From: Pseudomonas sp. Q2-TVG4-2
GTDB lineage: Bacteria; Pseudomonadota; Gammaproteobacteria; Pseudomonadales; Pseudomonadaceae
Direction: 5' to 3'
NCBI RefSeq assembly: GCF_013620795.1
Contig: NZ_LGLW01000003.1
Location: 310,001-374,000 of the forward strand
Length of the DNA stretch: 64,000 nucleotides
Shown: positions 1 through 12,209 of the stretch, piece after piece
Position numbering within the stretch: the stretch's first letter is position 1
How the letters are laid out: the number at the start of each line of letters is the position of its first letter
Notes under the pieces: model-generated
Seen by the model: the letters and a program-made list of their open reading frames with translations, nothing else
Databases searched by the model: none
What the model was told of the DNA's origin: nothing
Translations under genes and position numbers: made by a program

Positions 1-316
1 GGATAACCGGATCATTATGGAAGTAAAGGTCACTAAGGATGAGCCTGACTTCGCAAATGACGTCAATGGCACTCCGACGATTCGCAAAAACGAAGTTAAT
101 GCCAAGATACTTGTAAATGATGGCGAAACCGTCGTGATTGGGGGCGTGTTTTCCAACACACAGAGCCGGTCGGTGGATAAGGTTCCTTTCCTCGGCGATC
201 TACCGTATCTTGGCCGCATGTTCCGGCGAGATATTGTGTCTGACGCGAAGTCTGAGCTTCTCATCTTTCTGACGCCGAGAATCCTAAATCACCAGGCTAT
301 CGCAGTGAATCGTTGA
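1..316 (+). CDS. pilQ: Type IV pilus secretin PilQ (3' end only)
   Basis: This is the C-terminal ~104 residues of the outer-membrane secretin through which type IV pili are extruded; the gene begins before the window and is read from base 2. The secretin-domain signature is clear: [19 protein letters not shown], then [16 protein letters not shown], then [11 protein letters not shown] near the end. The TGA stop at 314-316 overlaps the TTG start of aroK. In pseudomonads pilQ closes the pilMNOPQ operon and is followed by aroK-aroB, as here. Confidence 0.95.
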   Translation, partial: DNRIIMEVKVTKDEPDFANDVNGTPTIRKNEVNAKILVNDGETVVIGGVFSNTQSRSVDKVPFLGDLPYLGRMFRRDIVSDAKSELLIFLTPRILNHQAIAVNR

Positions 317-867
317 TTTCCTTGGAAAATATCATTCTCGTAGGTCCGATGGGCGCCGGTAAGAGCACCATCGGACGCCTGCTCGCCAAGGAGCTTCGTC
401 TCCCCTTTCGGGATTCCGACAAGGAGATCGAGCAGCGCACGGGTGCCAGCATTCCGCTGATATTCGATGTCGAGGGTGAGCAGGGTTTTCGCGAGAGGGA
501 ACATGCCGCTATCGAGGCTCTGTGTCAGATGCGGGGTGTGGTGTTGGCAACGGGTGGTGGCGCGGTGCTCCGGCAAGATAATCGCCACCTGCTACGTGCT
601 GGCGGCCGGGTGATCTACCTATGCACTTCTGTCGAGCAGCAGCTTGACCGCACCTCCCGGGACCGCAATCGCCCGCTATTGCAAGCTCCTAACCCTCGCG
701 AGATCCTGACCGGTTTGATGGCTGTGCGTGATCCGCTTTATCGTGAAATCGCGGACATCATCATCCAGACGGACGAGCGCCCGCCGCGGCTGGTGGTGGT
801 GGAAATTCTCGGCCAGCTTCAATCCTTGGCCGCTCGTGAAAGCCTGGATCGATCTGCGCTATCCTAG
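313..867 (+). CDS. aroK: Shikimate kinase AroK
   Basis: AroK phosphorylates shikimate to shikimate-3-phosphate with ATP in the cytoplasmic chorismate pathway. The protein is about 184 residues with the P-loop GPMGAGKST near its start, the substrate-binding DSDKEIE segment and the RERE lid region. The reading frame offers only TTG starts at 313 or 322; 313 overlaps the pilQ stop and suggests translational coupling, but 322 would match the family N-terminus (short lead before the NIILVG strand) equally well. It is followed after 24 bases by aroB, so both probably share a transcript with the pil genes. Confidence 0.95.
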   Translation: MISLENIILVGPMGAGKSTIGRLLAKELRLPFRDSDKEIEQRTGASIPLIFDVEGEQGFREREHAAIEALCQMRGVVLATGGGAVLRQDNRHLLRAGGRVIYLCTSVEQQLDRTSRDRNRPLLQAPNPREILTGLMAVRDPLYREIADIIIQTDERPPRLVVVEILGQLQSLAARESLDRSALS

Positions 868-891
868 CTCCCTTTGATCGTGAGGGGACCT

Positions 892-1995
892 ATGCAGACT
901 CTACATGTCGATCTCGGCGAGCGTAGCTATCCGATATTCATTGGCGAGCAGCTCATCGATCGCGGTGAGCTGTTGTCCCGCCATATCCGCGGTAAACAGG
1001 TGGCGATCGTCACCAACGACGCCGTTGCGCCTCTCTACCTTGAGCGGCTCTCGCGCAGCCTCGCCGACTATGCCATTACTCCGGTTGTGCTTCCCGATGG
1101 TGAAGCGCACAAGAACTGGCAGACGCTGCAGTTGATATTCGATGCATTGCTGACGGCTAGGCATGACCGCAACACTACGATCATCGCGCTGGGCGGCGGT
1201 GTTATTGGCGATATGGCCGGTTTCGCCGCCGCCAGTTATCAGCGTGGCGTCGACTTCATCCAGATTCCAACAACCCTGCTGTCTCAGGTGGACTCTTCGG
1301 TGGGCGGCAAAACGGGCATCAACCATCCCCTCGGCAAGAACATGGTCGGGGCCTTCTATCAGCCGCAGGCAGTGCTGATAGATACCGCGACGCTGGCTAC
1401 GTTGCCGGCGCGAGAGCTGTCCGCCGGCATGGCTGAGGTCATCAAGTACGGCCTGATCTGCGACGAGCCGTTCCTGGGATGGCTCGAAGATAACGTCGAT
1501 AAACTTCGAGGCTTGGACCAGACGGCGTTGACCGAAGCGATACGCCGTTCCTGTGCGGCAAAGTCAAGGGTCGTCGGTGCAGATGAGCGGGAATCAGGCA
1601 TTCGTGCCACTCTGAATCTGGGGCATACGTTCGGTCATGCCATCGAAACCCATCAGGGGTACGGCGTCTGGTTGCATGGCGAGGCAGTATCAGCGGGCAC
1701 TGTCATGGCGCTTGAGATGTCACATCAGCTCGGTTGGATCTCTGTCGAAGAACGAGACCGTGCGGTGCGTTTGCTATCGCGTGCCGGCCTGCCGGTAGTG
1801 CCTCCGGCCAATATGCGTGCCGAGGATTTTCTGCAGCATATGGCAGTCGACAAGAAGGTCCTGAACGGGCAATTGCGGTTGGTCCTGCTCAAGCGGCTGG
1901 GCGAGGCTGTGGTCACTAGCGACTTCCCGCGGGAGATGCTGGAAGCCACATTGAACGTCAACTACGACGCGCTTACGCAAGAATCAAGAACCTAA
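892..1995 (+). CDS. aroB: 3-dehydroquinate synthase AroB
   Basis: AroB converts DAHP to 3-dehydroquinate, the second step of the shikimate pathway, using NAD+ and a divalent metal. Visible motifs are the glycine-rich [14 protein letters not shown], the [17 protein letters not shown] active-site loop, and the metal ligand region [10 protein letters not shown]. The frame is open from 874, but the ATG at 892 follows a purine-rich GAGGGG ribosome site and gives the family N-terminus [15 protein letters not shown], so it is preferred. Length is 367 residues, normal for the family. It lies between aroK and the SPOR-domain gene, all on one strand. Confidence 0.96.
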   Translation: MQTLHVDLGERSYPIFIGEQLIDRGELLSRHIRGKQVAIVTNDAVAPLYLERLSRSLADYAITPVVLPDGEAHKNWQTLQLIFDALLTARHDRNTTIIALGGGVIGDMAGFAAASYQRGVDFIQIPTTLLSQVDSSVGGKTGINHPLGKNMVGAFYQPQAVLIDTATLATLPARELSAGMAEVIKYGLICDEPFLGWLEDNVDKLRGLDQTALTEAIRRSCAAKSRVVGADERESGIRATLNLGHTFGHAIETHQGYGVWLHGEAVSAGTVMALEMSHQLGWISVEERDRAVRLLSRAGLPVVPPANMRAEDFLQHMAVDKKVLNGQLRLVLLKRLGEAVVTSDFPREMLEATLNVNYDALTQESRT

Positions 1996-2004
1996 GAGAT
2001 TTCC

Positions 2005-3495
2005 ATGACCAGTTTGTCTGCTGACGATTCGTACCTGAACCATTATGGGTTCAGTCATGACCCTTTCGCTGCGCGTGTGCCTGGCTTCAAGTTCTTCCCG
2101 GCCCAACGTAAGCCGGTGCTTGGGCAGCTGCATCATCTTGCTCGCTATAGCCAGCTGCTGTTGGTGGTGACGGGGCCGGAGGGCAGTGGCAAGACACTGG
2201 TGCGCCAGGCGCTTGTTGCGAGCAGCAACAAGCAGGCCGTCCAGAGTGTGGTCATTTCGCCACAAGAAACCATCGATTCGAATATCGTCCTGCAACAGAT
2301 CGCGCAGGCGCTCGGTAGCCAGCATGCTGATTTCGAATCGATCATGGGACAAATCATTCAGTTGGCACTGACCGGGCAGGAAGTCTACGTGCTGGTTGAT
2401 GATGCCGAGCGACTTACCGGCGCGGCGGTCGAAACACTGTTGCGATTGGCTGAGGGCAATCCCGAGGGACGGCCGCATGTCTTCTTGTTCGGCGAGCAGG
2501 CATTGGTAGGCCGTCTGGAGGCGCTAGTCGAGGGTGAGGAGCGCTTTCATGTGATCGCGCTTCAGCCCTACGAGGAAGACGAGACGCGTGAGTATCTGGC
2601 GTTGCGTCTCGAGGGTGCAGGGGCCGGGCTGGATTGCTTCAGCGAAGAGCAGATCCTGCGTATCCACGAGGATGCCGGCGGTTGGCCTGGTGCAATTAAC
2701 CAGGCGGCCCGGGAAGAGCTTCTCGATGCGATGCAGCATTCCAAGGGGCGCCGAAAGCCAAGTGGATGGAGTTTACCCTTGCCGATGAAGCACGTGCTGG
2801 CGTTGGCGGCGGTCGTTTGTATCGTTGTGATCGCGTTGCTTATGCGTAATTCGGATGATCAATCGGTGACGCCGGCCACCACCAGTTTGCCGCTCGATGT
2901 GAGTGGAGCTGCAGCGGGCAGGGAGGGCGCTGTAGGCGAATCCACGCCGGACGTCATCCAATCCCAGCCAGACCAGCCGATCATGCGCGAACCCCTTGCA
3001 GCCGCCGGCAGCACAGAGCTGGATGAGCCGCCAGTAGCGCAGGAGCCGGTAATCGCTGTCGAGCCGACGCCTAGTGCCGTTCAGGCTCCCGCTGAAGTTA
3101 CAGCTCCCGCTACAGTCCAAAGCCCGCCGGCTGAACCTCGGCCCGTAACCGAGGCGCCCCAGAATCCGGTGCGGCAGGTTACCGAGAAGTCCGGCGCGGC
3201 TGCTTCTGCGGCAAGCTGGTACACCAGTCAGCCCAAAACCAATTATCTGATTCAGGTATTGGGGACGCGTGCCCAGAGTAACGCCAAGGCGCTGGTGGAG
3301 CAGCATGGCGAAAGCTTCCGTTATTTCGTCAAGCAGCACGAGGGTAAGCCACTTTACGTTGTTACTCACGGCTCCTTTTCCAGCCGCAATGCCGCGCTGG
3401 AAGCTATCGAGGCGCTGCCGGCTTCGTTGAGGGCGGGCAAGCCTTGGGCGCGGAGTTTCGCTAGCGTGCAACAGGAAATTGCGCAGACTCGTTGA
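2005..3495 (+). CDS. DamX-like SPOR-domain protein with AAA ATPase domain
   Basis: This 496-residue protein starts with an ExeA/AAA-type ATPase domain: Walker A GPEGSGKT at about residues 57-64 and Walker B VYVLVDDAE near 130. A single membrane segment follows (about 258-278, HVLALAAVVCIVVIALL), then a long Pro/Ala/Glu-rich linker and a C-terminal SPOR domain (about 405-490, starting YLIQVLGTRAQ) expected to bind denuded peptidoglycan at the division septum. The arrangement is that of DamX, whose gene sits downstream of aroB in many gammaproteobacteria, as here (9-base gap). A role in cell division is inferred from family and context. Confidence 0.85.
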   Translation: MTSLSADDSYLNHYGFSHDPFAARVPGFKFFPAQRKPVLGQLHHLARYSQLLLVVTGPEGSGKTLVRQALVASSNKQAVQSVVISPQETIDSNIVLQQIAQALGSQHADFESIMGQIIQLALTGQEVYVLVDDAERLTGAAVETLLRLAEGNPEGRPHVFLFGEQALVGRLEALVEGEERFHVIALQPYEEDETREYLALRLEGAGAGLDCFSEEQILRIHEDAGGWPGAINQAAREELLDAMQHSKGRRKPSGWSLPLPMKHVLALAAVVCIVVIALLMRNSDDQSVTPATTSLPLDVSGAAAGREGAVGESTPDVIQSQPDQPIMREPLAAAGSTELDEPPVAQEPVIAVEPTPSAVQAPAEVTAPATVQSPPAEPRPVTEAPQNPVRQVTEKSGAAASAASWYTSQPKTNYLIQVLGTRAQSNAKALVEQHGESFRYFVKQHEGKPLYVVTHGSFSSRNAALEAIEALPASLRAGKPWARSFASVQQEIAQTR

Positions 3496-3500
3496 TAATC

Positions 3501-3535
3501 GCCCCAAAAAAGTGCGCGACGCACCGTTTTGGGGC
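3501..3535 (+). terminator. Hairpin after the damX-like gene
   Basis: The arms GCCCCAAAA (3501-3509) and TTTTGGGGC (3527-3535) are perfectly complementary, with an inner GTGC/GCAC stem. It lies five bases after the stop of the SPOR gene and before gltB. There is no long T run after it, but the 3' arm itself starts with four Ts. Confidence 0.6.
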
Positions 3536-3548
3536 TTGCAAAAATAAA

Positions 3549-3577
3549 TTGTGTCGTTCTACCGGGCTTTGTAAACT
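3549..3577 (+). promoter_or_regulatory. Possible sigma70 promoter of gltBD
   Basis: TTGTGT (3549-3554) and TAAACT (3572-3577) are separated by exactly 17 bases, in the only non-coding stretch between the upstream hairpin and gltB. The hexamers match consensus only moderately (3/6 and 4/6), so this is a guess supported mostly by spacing and place. Confidence 0.3.
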
Positions 3578-3668
3578 GCTCCCCCTTTTGCCCACGTGTA
3601 TGACGGGGCGGTTCCGTGCGCCGTCAATAAGGGGTTGATTTACAACGCATTTAGCTGGTGGAGTGCCT

Positions 3669-6600
3669 ATGAGAGCAGGTCTGTTTCGTCCTGAAGAGTT
3701 CAAGGATAACTGCGGCTTCGGTCTGATCGCCCACATGCAGGGCGAGGCAAGCCATCACCTGCTTCAGACCGCTATTCAATCCCTCACCTGCATGACTCAC
3801 CGAGGCGGGATCAACGCCGACGGTAAAACCGGCGATGGCTGCGGGCTGTTGATGCAGAAACCCGATGCGTTTCTGCGGGCCATGGCCAAGCAGCATTTCG
3901 ATGCCGAACTTCCGGCGCTGTATGCCGTCGGTATGATTTTCCTCAGCCAGGACGCGGCCAAGGCGGACGCGGCCCGAGCCAGCATCAACGAACAGATTGC
4001 AGCCCAGGGGCTCACCCTGGTCGGCTGGCGCGAGGTGCCGGTCGACACTACCGTGCTCGGTCGCCTGGCGCTGGAGCGCCTGCCGCGCATCGAGCAGGTG
4101 TTCGTCTGCGCTGAAGGCCTGTCCGAGCGCGAGTTCGGCATCAAGCTGTTCTTCGCTCGCCGCCGCGCCGAAGTCGCACTGGCTGGTGACAAGGAGTTCT
4201 ATGTCTGCAGCCTCTCCGACAAGGACATCATCTATAAAGGCCTGATGATGCCGGCCGACCTGGCGCAGTTCTATCCCGATCTCGGCGACGAGCGTCTGGC
4301 GACCGCCATCTGCGTATTTCATCAGCGCTTCTCCACCAACACCATGCCGCAATGGCCGCTGGCCCAGCCGTTCCGCTTCCTCGCCCATAACGGCGAGATC
4401 AACACCATCACCGGTAACCGCAACTGGGCACAGGCGCGTCGACTGAAGTTTGCCAACGAGCTGCTGCCGGACCTGGAAAGCCTTGATCCGCTGGTCAACC
4501 GTACCGGCTCTGACTCCTCTAGCATGGACAATATGCTGGAGCTGCTGGTCACCGGCGGCATGGATCTGTTCCGCGGTCTTCGCATGATCATTCCGCCGGC
4601 TTGGCAGAACGTCGAGACCATGGACCCGGACCTGCGGGCCTTCTACGAGTTCAACTCCATGCATATGGAGCCCTGGGACGGCCCCGCCGGTGTGGTACTC
4701 ACCGATGGTCGCCACGCGATCTGCCTGCTTGACCGCAACGGCTTGCGTCCGGCGCGCTGGGTGACCACCACTAACGGTTACATCACCCTGGCATCTGAAG
4801 TCGGCGTGTGGGATTACAAGCCCGAGGACGTCATCGCCAAGGGCCGCGTGGGGCCGGGTCAGATCCTGGCGGTGGATACCGAGACGGGACAGGTGCTGCA
4901 TACCAATGACATCGACAACCGCCTGAAGTCCCAGCATCCATATAAGAAATGGTTGCGCCAGAACGCGCTGCGCATCCAGTCGACCCTGGACGATAACGAC
5001 CATGGCTCGGCGTTCTACGATGCCGACCAGCTCAAGCAGTACATGAAGATGTTCCAGGTCACCTTCGAGGAGCGTGACCAGGTGCTGCGGCCTCTCGCCG
5101 AGCAGGGTCAGGAAGCGGTCGGCTCCATGGGCGACGATACGCCAATGGCCGTGCTGTCGCGGCGCGTGCGTTCGCCGTTCGATTACTTCCGCCAGCAGTT
5201 CGCGCAGGTCACCAACCCGCCGATCGACCCGCTGCGTGAATCCATCGTGATGTCGCTGGAAACCTGCCTGGGTGCCGAGCGGAATGTCTTCGAGGAAACC
5301 GCCGATCACGCCAACCGCGCGATTCTGACCACTCCGGTAATCTCTCCGGCCAAGTGGCGCACGATCATGGAGCTCGATCGCCCAGGCTTCGAACGCCAGC
5401 TGATCGACCTCAACTACGACGAATCCGTCGGCCTCGAAGCCGCGGTGCGCAACATCGCCGACCAGGCTGAGGAAGCCGTACGCAGCGGCAAGGTCATGCT
5501 GATCCTCAGCGACCGCCATATCGCGCCGGGCAAGCTGCCGGTGCATGCGTCGCTGGCCGTTGGAGCGGTGCATCACCGTCTGATCGAAACCGGCTTGCGC
5601 TGCGACTGCAACATCCTGGTGGAAACCGCTACCGCGCGTGATCCGCATCACTTCGCGGTACTGATCGGTTTCGGCGCGACGGCGGTCTATCCGTTCCTCG
5701 CCTTCGAAGTACTCGGCGATCTGATCCGCACAGGTGAAGTGCTGGGTGACCTCTACGAAGTGTTCAAGCACTACCGGAAGGGCATATCCAAGGGCTTGCT
5801 GAAGATCATCTCGAAGATGGGCATCTCGACGATCACCTCGTACCGTGGCGCCCAGCTGTTCGAAGCCGTGGGCCTGGCCGATGAAGTCGTCGACATCAGC
5901 TTCCGTGGCGTCGCCAGCCGTATCAAGGGCGCGCGCTTCAGCGATCTGGAAGCCGAGCAGAAGGCGCTCGCGGCAGAAGCGTGGAGCGCGCGCAAGCCGA
6001 TCCAGCAGGGCGGCCTGCTGAAGTTCGTCTATGGCGGCGAATATCATGCTTATAACCCGGATGTGGTCGCGGCGCTGCAAGTGGCGGTGCAGGAAGGCGA
6101 TTACAACCGCTTCAAGGAATACACCGCGTTGGTCGATCAGCGCCCTGCGGCGATGCTGCGTGACCTGCTCAAGCTCAAGGTATCGGACCAACCCCTGGCA
6201 CTCGAGGAGGTCGAACCGCTCGAGCAGATCCTCAAGCGCTTCGATTCGGCTGGCATTTCGCTCGGCGCGCTGTCACCTGAGGCTCACGAAGCGATCGCCG
6301 AGGCGATGAACCGCATTGGTGCGCGCTCCAACTCGGGAGAGGGTGGCGAGGATCCGTCGCGCTACCGCACCGAGCGCAGTTCGAAGATCAAGCAGGTCGC
6401 GACGGGCCGTTTCGGTGTCACGCCCGAGTATCTGGTTAACGCTGAAGTGCTGCAGATCAAGGTTGCCCAGGGTGCCAAGCCCGGCGAAGGCGGTCAGCTG
6501 CCGGGCGGTAAGGTCAACGGCCTGATCGCCAAGCTGCGCTATGCGGTACCGGGCGTCACCCTGATTTCACCGCCACCGCACCATGACATCTATTCGATCG

Positions 6601-8117
6601 AGGATCTGGCACAGCTGATCTTCGACCTCAAGCAGGTCAACCCGACTGCGCTGGTGTCGGTCAAACTGGTGGCTGAGCCAGGCGTAGGCACAATTGCGGC
6701 GGGTGTCGCCAAGGCCTATGCGGATCTGATCACCATCTCCGGCTACGACGGCGGCACAGGCGCTTCGCCGCTGACGTCGATCCGTTATGCCGGTTCCCCG
6801 TGGGAACTTGGCCTGGCCGAGACTCATCAGACCCTGCGCGGCAATGATCTGCGCGGCAAAGTACGGGTACAGACCGATGGCGGCCTCAAGACCGGCCTCG
6901 ACGTGGTCAAGGCGGCGATCCTGGGCGCGGAGAGTTTCGGCTTCGGTACCGCACCGATGATTGCGCTGGGCTGCAAATACCTGCGCATTTGCCACCTTAA
7001 CAACTGTGCCACCGGCGTCGCGACGCAGAACGATAAACTGCGCAAGGACCACTTCATCGGCACGGTCGATATGGTGGTCAACTTCTTCTCCTTCGTCGCC
7101 GAAGAAACTCGTGAATGGCTGGCCAAGCTGGGCGTGCGTAGCCTGGAGGAGCTGATCGGGCGTACAGATTTGCTCGAAATGCTCCCGGGCGACACGTCCA
7201 AGCAGAACCATCTCGACCTGACGCCTCTGCTCGGCAGCGATCACATTCCGGCCGACAAGCCGCAATTCTGCGAAGTAGAAAGGAATCCTCCATTCGACCA
7301 GGGCCTGCTGGCCGAAGAGATGGTCAAGCTCGCGCGTGCGGCCATCGATGCCAAGAGTGGCGGTGAATTCGAGCTGGACATCTGCAACTGCGACCGTTCC
7401 ATCGGTGCGCGTGTGTCGGGCGAAATCGCCCGAGTGCACGGCAACCAGGGCATGAAGGATGCACCAATCACGTTCCGCTTCAAGGGCACGGCTGGTCAGA
7501 GTTTCGGCGTCTGGAACGCTGGCGGCCTGCACTTGTATCTGGAAGGCGATGCCAACGACTACGTCGGCAAGGGCATGACCGGTGGCAAGCTGGTGATTAC
7601 TCAGCCGAAGAGCAGCGTTTTCGAATCGCAGCATTCGGCCATCGTCGGCAATACCTGCCTATATGGCGCCACCGGAGGCAAGTTGTTCGCCAGCGGCACC
7701 GCCGGTGAGCGCTTCGCTGTGCGTAACTCCGGTGCGCATGCGGTCGTGGAAGGTACTGGCGATCATTGCTGCGAGTACATGACCGGCGGCTTCGTCTGCG
7801 TGCTTGGCAAGACCGGATACAACTTCGGTTCCGGCATGACCGGAGGGTTCGCCTACGTGCTGGACATGGATAACAGTTTCGTCGATCGGGTGAACAACGA
7901 GCTGGTAAACCTGCAGCGCATTACGGGCGAGGCGATGGAAGCTCACCGTAGCCATCTGCAAGAGGTGCTGCGCGAGTACGTCGCCGAGACCGGCAGCGCA
8001 TGGGGTGCGATGCTTCTGGAAGAGCTCGACGATTACTTGCGGCGCTTCTGGCTGGTCAAGCCCAAGGCGGCCAACCTGGCATCGTTGCTGTCGACCACTC
8101 GGGCCAACCCCCAATAA
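3669..8117 (+). CDS. gltB: Glutamate synthase (NADPH) large subunit GltB
   Basis: GltB hydrolyses glutamine and passes ammonia to 2-oxoglutarate, giving glutamate, the GOGAT half of ammonia assimilation. The ~1482-residue protein has an N-terminal class II amidotransferase whose nucleophile Cys lies in DNCGFG after a short propeptide, a central domain, the FMN/Fe-S synthase domain ([21 protein letters not shown], and cysteines in [18 protein letters not shown]), and a C-terminal GXGXG beta-helix domain with many GxxGG repeats. GTG at 3663 is in frame, but ATG at 3669 has GGTGGAG at good spacing and matches the family start [16 protein letters not shown]. gltD follows after 111 bases. Confidence 0.97.
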   Translation: MRAGLFRPEEFKDNCGFGLIAHMQGEASHHLLQTAIQSLTCMTHRGGINADGKTGDGCGLLMQKPDAFLRAMAKQHFDAELPALYAVGMIFLSQDAAKADAARASINEQIAAQGLTLVGWREVPVDTTVLGRLALERLPRIEQVFVCAEGLSEREFGIKLFFARRRAEVALAGDKEFYVCSLSDKDIIYKGLMMPADLAQFYPDLGDERLATAICVFHQRFSTNTMPQWPLAQPFRFLAHNGEINTITGNRNWAQARRLKFANELLPDLESLDPLVNRTGSDSSSMDNMLELLVTGGMDLFRGLRMIIPPAWQNVETMDPDLRAFYEFNSMHMEPWDGPAGVVLTDGRHAICLLDRNGLRPARWVTTTNGYITLASEVGVWDYKPEDVIAKGRVGPGQILAVDTETGQVLHTNDIDNRLKSQHPYKKWLRQNALRIQSTLDDNDHGSAFYDADQLKQYMKMFQVTFEERDQVLRPLAEQGQEAVGSMGDDTPMAVLSRRVRSPFDYFRQQFAQVTNPPIDPLRESIVMSLETCLGAERNVFEETADHANRAILTTPVISPAKWRTIMELDRPGFERQLIDLNYDESVGLEAAVRNIADQAEEAVRSGKVMLILSDRHIAPGKLPVHASLAVGAVHHRLIETGLRCDCNILVETATARDPHHFAVLIGFGATAVYPFLAFEVLGDLIRTGEVLGDLYEVFKHYRKGISKGLLKIISKMGISTITSYRGAQLFEAVGLADEVVDISFRGVASRIKGARFSDLEAEQKALAAEAWSARKPIQQGGLLKFVYGGEYHAYNPDVVAALQVAVQEGDYNRFKEYTALVDQRPAAMLRDLLKLKVSDQPLALEEVEPLEQILKRFDSAGISLGALSPEAHEAIAEAMNRIGARSNSGEGGEDPSRYRTERSSKIKQVATGRFGVTPEYLVNAEVLQIKVAQGAKPGEGGQLPGGKVNGLIAKLRYAVPGVTLISPPPHHDIYSIEDLAQLIFDLKQVNPTALVSVKLVAEPGVGTIAAGVAKAYADLITISGYDGGTGASPLTSIRYAGSPWELGLAETHQTLRGNDLRGKVRVQTDGGLKTGLDVVKAAILGAESFGFGTAPMIALGCKYLRICHLNNCATGVATQNDKLRKDHFIGTVDMVVNFFSFVAEETREWLAKLGVRSLEELIGRTDLLEMLPGDTSKQNHLDLTPLLGSDHIPADKPQFCEVERNPPFDQGLLAEEMVKLARAAIDAKSGGEFELDICNCDRSIGARVSGEIARVHGNQGMKDAPITFRFKGTAGQSFGVWNAGGLHLYLEGDANDYVGKGMTGGKLVITQPKSSVFESQHSAIVGNTCLYGATGGKLFASGTAGERFAVRNSGAHAVVEGTGDHCCEYMTGGFVCVLGKTGYNFGSGMTGGFAYVLDMDNSFVDRVNNELVNLQRITGEAMEAHRSHLQEVLREYVAETGSAWGAMLLEELDDYLRRFWLVKPKAANLASLLSTTRANPQ

Positions 8118-8137
8118 AAAGCAGATTCAAGCGGCAA

Positions 8138-9647
<1,510 letters not shown>

Positions 9648-9649
9648 TC

Positions 9650-9722
9650 CGTAGGGTGGGTCCCGCTTCTTCGGCCCACCGGGCAGGGCAAGGTGGATGT
9701 AAAAAGCGACATCCACCCTACG
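9650..9722. repeat. REP-like nested inverted repeat after gltD
   Basis: CGTAGGGTGG (9650-9659) is the reverse complement of CCACCCTACG (9713-9722). Inside lies a second hairpin, GGTGGATGT (9692-9700) with ACATCCACC (9709-9717). The GTAGGGTGG...CCACCCTAC edge and compact nested structure resemble mobile intergenic REP-like elements common in pseudomonads. No second copy was noticed in this window. Confidence 0.6.
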
Positions 9723-9771
9723 CTTGGCTTGCACAACGCCAGCCCGTCTGACGAGAATCAAGCCCATAGAC

Positions 9772-9803
9772 AAAAGGCACGGCGCTCGCCGTGCCTTTTG
9801 TTT
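9772..9803 (+). terminator. Intrinsic terminator of gltBD
   Basis: A perfect 12-bp stem, AAAAGGCACGGC (9772-9783) with GCCGTGCCTTTT (9788-9799), loop GCTC, is followed by G and TTTT. It separates gltD from hemE. Confidence 0.85.
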
Positions 9804-9847
9804 TCCGCTTTGCGACAATGCTGCCACTTTTTTGCTGGAACCCAGAC

Positions 9848-10912
9848 ATGACTGCCTTGAAGAACGATCGCTTCCTTCGCGCCCTGCTCAAGCAACCTGT
9901 CGACGTCACCCCGGTGTGGATGATGCGCCAGGCCGGACGCTACCTTCCGGAATATCGGGCTAGCCGCAGCAAGGCGGGCGACTTCATGAGCCTATGCATG
10001 AACCCCGAGCTTGCCTGCGAGGTCACGCTACAGCCGCTGGAGCGGTACCCGCTGGATGCAGCCATCCTGTTTTCGGACATCCTCACCGTGCCGGACGCCA
10101 TGGGTCTGGGGCTGTACTTCGAGACTGGCGAAGGGCCGCGCTTCAAGAAAGTCGTCAGCAGCATGGCTGACATCGAGGCGCTGCCGATCCCGGATCCGGA
10201 GAAGGACCTTGGTTACGTGATGGACGCGGTGCGCACCATTCGCCGCGAGTTGAATGGCCGAGTCCCGTTGATCGGCTTCTCCGGCAGCCCTTGGACGCTG
10301 GCGACCTACATGGTCGAAGGCGGCTCATCCAAGGATTTCCGCAAATCCAAGGCGATGCTCTACGAAAACCCGCAGGCCATGCATGCACTGCTCGACAAGC
10401 TGGCGCAGTCGGTGACCAGCTACCTCAATGGGCAGATTCTAGCCGGTGCTCAAGCAGTGCAGATTTTCGACTCCTGGGGCGGTAGCCTGTCGGCAGCGGC
10501 CTATCAGGAATTCTCCCTGGCCTACATGCAGAAGATCGTCGACGGCCTGATTCGCGAGCACGACGGGCGCCGCGTGCCGGTGATTCTGTTCACCAAGGGC
10601 GGCGGCCTGTGGTTGGAGTCCATGGTTGATACCGGAGCCGAAGCGCTGGGCCTCGACTGGACCTGCGATATCGGCAACGCGCGGGCGCGGGTCGGTGACA
10701 AGGTTGCGTTGCAGGGCAACATGGACCCCAGTGTGCTGTTTGCCAAGCCGGAGGCGATCCGTGCCGAGGTTGGCCGCATTCTCGCGAGTTTCGGTCATGG
10801 CGAAGGTCACGTCTTCAACTTGGGCCATGGCATCACGCCAGAAGTCGATCCAGCCCACGCTGGCGCCTTCATCGAGTCGGTGCACGAGCTGTCGGCCAAG
10901 TATCACGGCTGA
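9848..10912 (+). CDS. hemE: Uroporphyrinogen decarboxylase HemE
   Basis: HemE removes four carboxyl groups from uroporphyrinogen III to make coproporphyrinogen III in cytoplasmic haem synthesis. The 354-residue protein shows both family signatures: [16 protein letters not shown] near residue 20 and [17 protein letters not shown] near 140, plus FDSWGG and the C-terminal FNLGHGI. The frame is open from 9791, but ATG 9848 gives the conserved start [19 protein letters not shown]. It stands alone between terminators. Confidence 0.97.
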   Translation: MTALKNDRFLRALLKQPVDVTPVWMMRQAGRYLPEYRASRSKAGDFMSLCMNPELACEVTLQPLERYPLDAAILFSDILTVPDAMGLGLYFETGEGPRFKKVVSSMADIEALPIPDPEKDLGYVMDAVRTIRRELNGRVPLIGFSGSPWTLATYMVEGGSSKDFRKSKAMLYENPQAMHALLDKLAQSVTSYLNGQILAGAQAVQIFDSWGGSLSAAAYQEFSLAYMQKIVDGLIREHDGRRVPVILFTKGGGLWLESMVDTGAEALGLDWTCDIGNARARVGDKVALQGNMDPSVLFAKPEAIRAEVGRILASFGHGEGHVFNLGHGITPEVDPAHAGAFIESVHELSAKYHG

Positions 10913-10931
10913 GGAAGCCGCCTGGAGAAGA

Positions 10932-10958
10932 AAGAGCCGCTTACCGCGGCTCTTTTCG
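10932..10958 (+). terminator. Intrinsic terminator of hemE
   Basis: AAGAGCCGC (10932-10940) and GCGGCTCTT (10946-10954) pair around the loop TTACC, followed by TTCGTTT. It ends two bases before the stop of the converging small gene and may serve both strands. Confidence 0.8.
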
Positions 10959-10959
10959 T

Positions 10960-11253
10960 TTATGGCTGTTGGTAATGGCCGGGCGTGGTTCCCGGCTTAT
11001 GTTCGTGGACCAGCTTGGTCACGCGGATATCGGTGATACCGATGACTTCGGCCTGCTCCAGCAGCTTGGCTTCGTCGGCGTTCGCCTCCGGCATCACCAG
11101 GCTGTTCTCGGCATCACCGTTATGCAGTTCGATCAGATGCCGCGCCGCGCTGCCTTGCGACATGCGCTCCTCGTCAGATTCGATGATCTGAACGCGCGGG
11201 TCGTTCTGGAAGATGTAATTGACTTCAAACTTGTGCGACGACTTGTCGAACAT
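10960..11253 (-). CDS. Conserved small protein of unknown function
   Basis: This 97-residue protein is not recognised. It has a clear ribosome site (AGGAG, seven bases before ATG 11253), a soluble acidic composition, no signal peptide and no membrane segment; the C-terminus is His/Pro/Gly-rich. It converges on hemE across a shared terminator. In P. aeruginosa a hypothetical gene also follows hemE, so it may be a genus-conserved cytoplasmic protein; no function is offered. Confidence 0.75.
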   Translation of the reverse strand: MFDKSSHKFEVNYIFQNDPRVQIIESDEERMSQGSAARHLIELHNGDAENSLVMPEANADEAKLLEQAEVIGITDIRVTKLVHEHKPGTTPGHYQQP

Positions 11254-11375
11254 GAGCAGCTCCTAAAGGTGGTTAACAGGTTCTGCTCTGTTGACTCGTC
11301 GGTCAGTTCGTTCGTTCCCGTTCTGAGCCAGCAAGGCCATCGCCGACAGAGTCGGCTGCACGGCTGGCGCTGTCT

Positions 11376-12185
11376 TTATTCGACCGTTGCCAGCTGGCCT
11401 CTGAGCGCTACGCCAGCAATAAGGCTGCCGGCATGGCACTCGTAGCGCATTGCATCGCTATGCACGTTGCGCTTGTAGTAGCTGACGATATCGACCACCG
11501 CGTTTACGCCGGCCTTCTTGGCTGAGTTCTGCAGGCTGGCAAGCACCGATTGCAGCGCCCAGCCGCAGGCTTCTGCGTCGCTTTTGTTGGATGCGTTGGT
11601 CTTTCGATTGCTGGTTACGCTTCTGAGCTTATGCACGTCGCCTTGGATGGATGTACCCGCCAGGTAGAATTTCACGCTGCCATCGAGCAAGCCTGTCTCG
11701 AGCCCGCGCCGAACGCCTTCCTCGAAGCCAAGATAGATGGCATTCCCCTCGCCACCTGTCTGTTCGATTATTCCCAGGTGATCGACGGCTTCGATGATCG
11801 GGTCGACATCCAGTTCCTTCAGGATGTTGTCGCGAAGCCTGTTGACCCATCGGTTGTAATTGCGGTGAATTTTTCCGTTCTTCTCATCGAGTCCCCAGCT
11901 GCTCCTGTAGTTGATCTGAAAGGACGTGGGTGAATAGGGAATGTCGACTTCAGCATGGTGACGCCCACGGACCGTGATTGTGGCTTTGACCATCCCGGGT
12001 TGTAGCGATTGCACCTTCCATTGACGATCGTTCAGTGCGGTAACAATGGCGCGCTGCATTTGCCGTGCGCCGATCTGCATGCCGCTGGAAAATTGTTCTT
12101 GTGCGTTATAGATGGGCTTACTGGTGCAACCGGTAATGACGACGAACAAAAGGGGTAACAGCACACAGCGATACAGGCGGGTCAT
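11376..12185 (-). CDS. Two-domain lipoprotein, probable last gene of the aryl polyene operon
   Basis: The 269-residue product begins with a lipoprotein signal ending in the lipobox ITGC (Cys20), so it is probably membrane anchored. Residues ~21-135 resemble small Pseudomonas lipoproteins of unknown function (PGMVKATITVRGRHHAEVDIPYS). Residues ~165-269 (DGSVKFYL, KTNASNKSDAEACGWAL, AGVNAVVDIVSYYK, YECHAG) resemble periplasmic proteins often mislabelled excinuclease ATPase subunit; no ATPase motif is present. It starts 24 bases after the last ketosynthase on the same strand, with a GGAG site at good spacing. A role in pigment placement is only inference. Confidence 0.7.
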   Translation of the reverse strand: MTRLYRCVLLPLLFVVITGCTSKPIYNAQEQFSSGMQIGARQMQRAIVTALNDRQWKVQSLQPGMVKATITVRGRHHAEVDIPYSPTSFQINYRSSWGLDEKNGKIHRNYNRWVNRLRDNILKELDVDPIIEAVDHLGIIEQTGGEGNAIYLGFEEGVRRGLETGLLDGSVKFYLAGTSIQGDVHKLRSVTSNRKTNASNKSDAEACGWALQSVLASLQNSAKKAGVNAVVDIVSYYKRNVHSDAMRYECHAGSLIAGVALRGQLATVE

Positions 12186-12209
12186 TCCTTCAACTCCATT
12201 TGGTGGTGG

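Noticed and set aside
3651-6191. Long open frame (846 codons) on the minus strand across gltB
   Set aside because: It is the shadow of gltB in GC-rich DNA; its product is Arg/His/Gln/Val-rich with no domain, while the plus-strand frame is a full conserved GltB.
11376-12185. Excinuclease ATPase subunit label for the lipoprotein
   Set aside because: There are no Walker motifs or zinc fingers; the protein has a lipobox and is exported.
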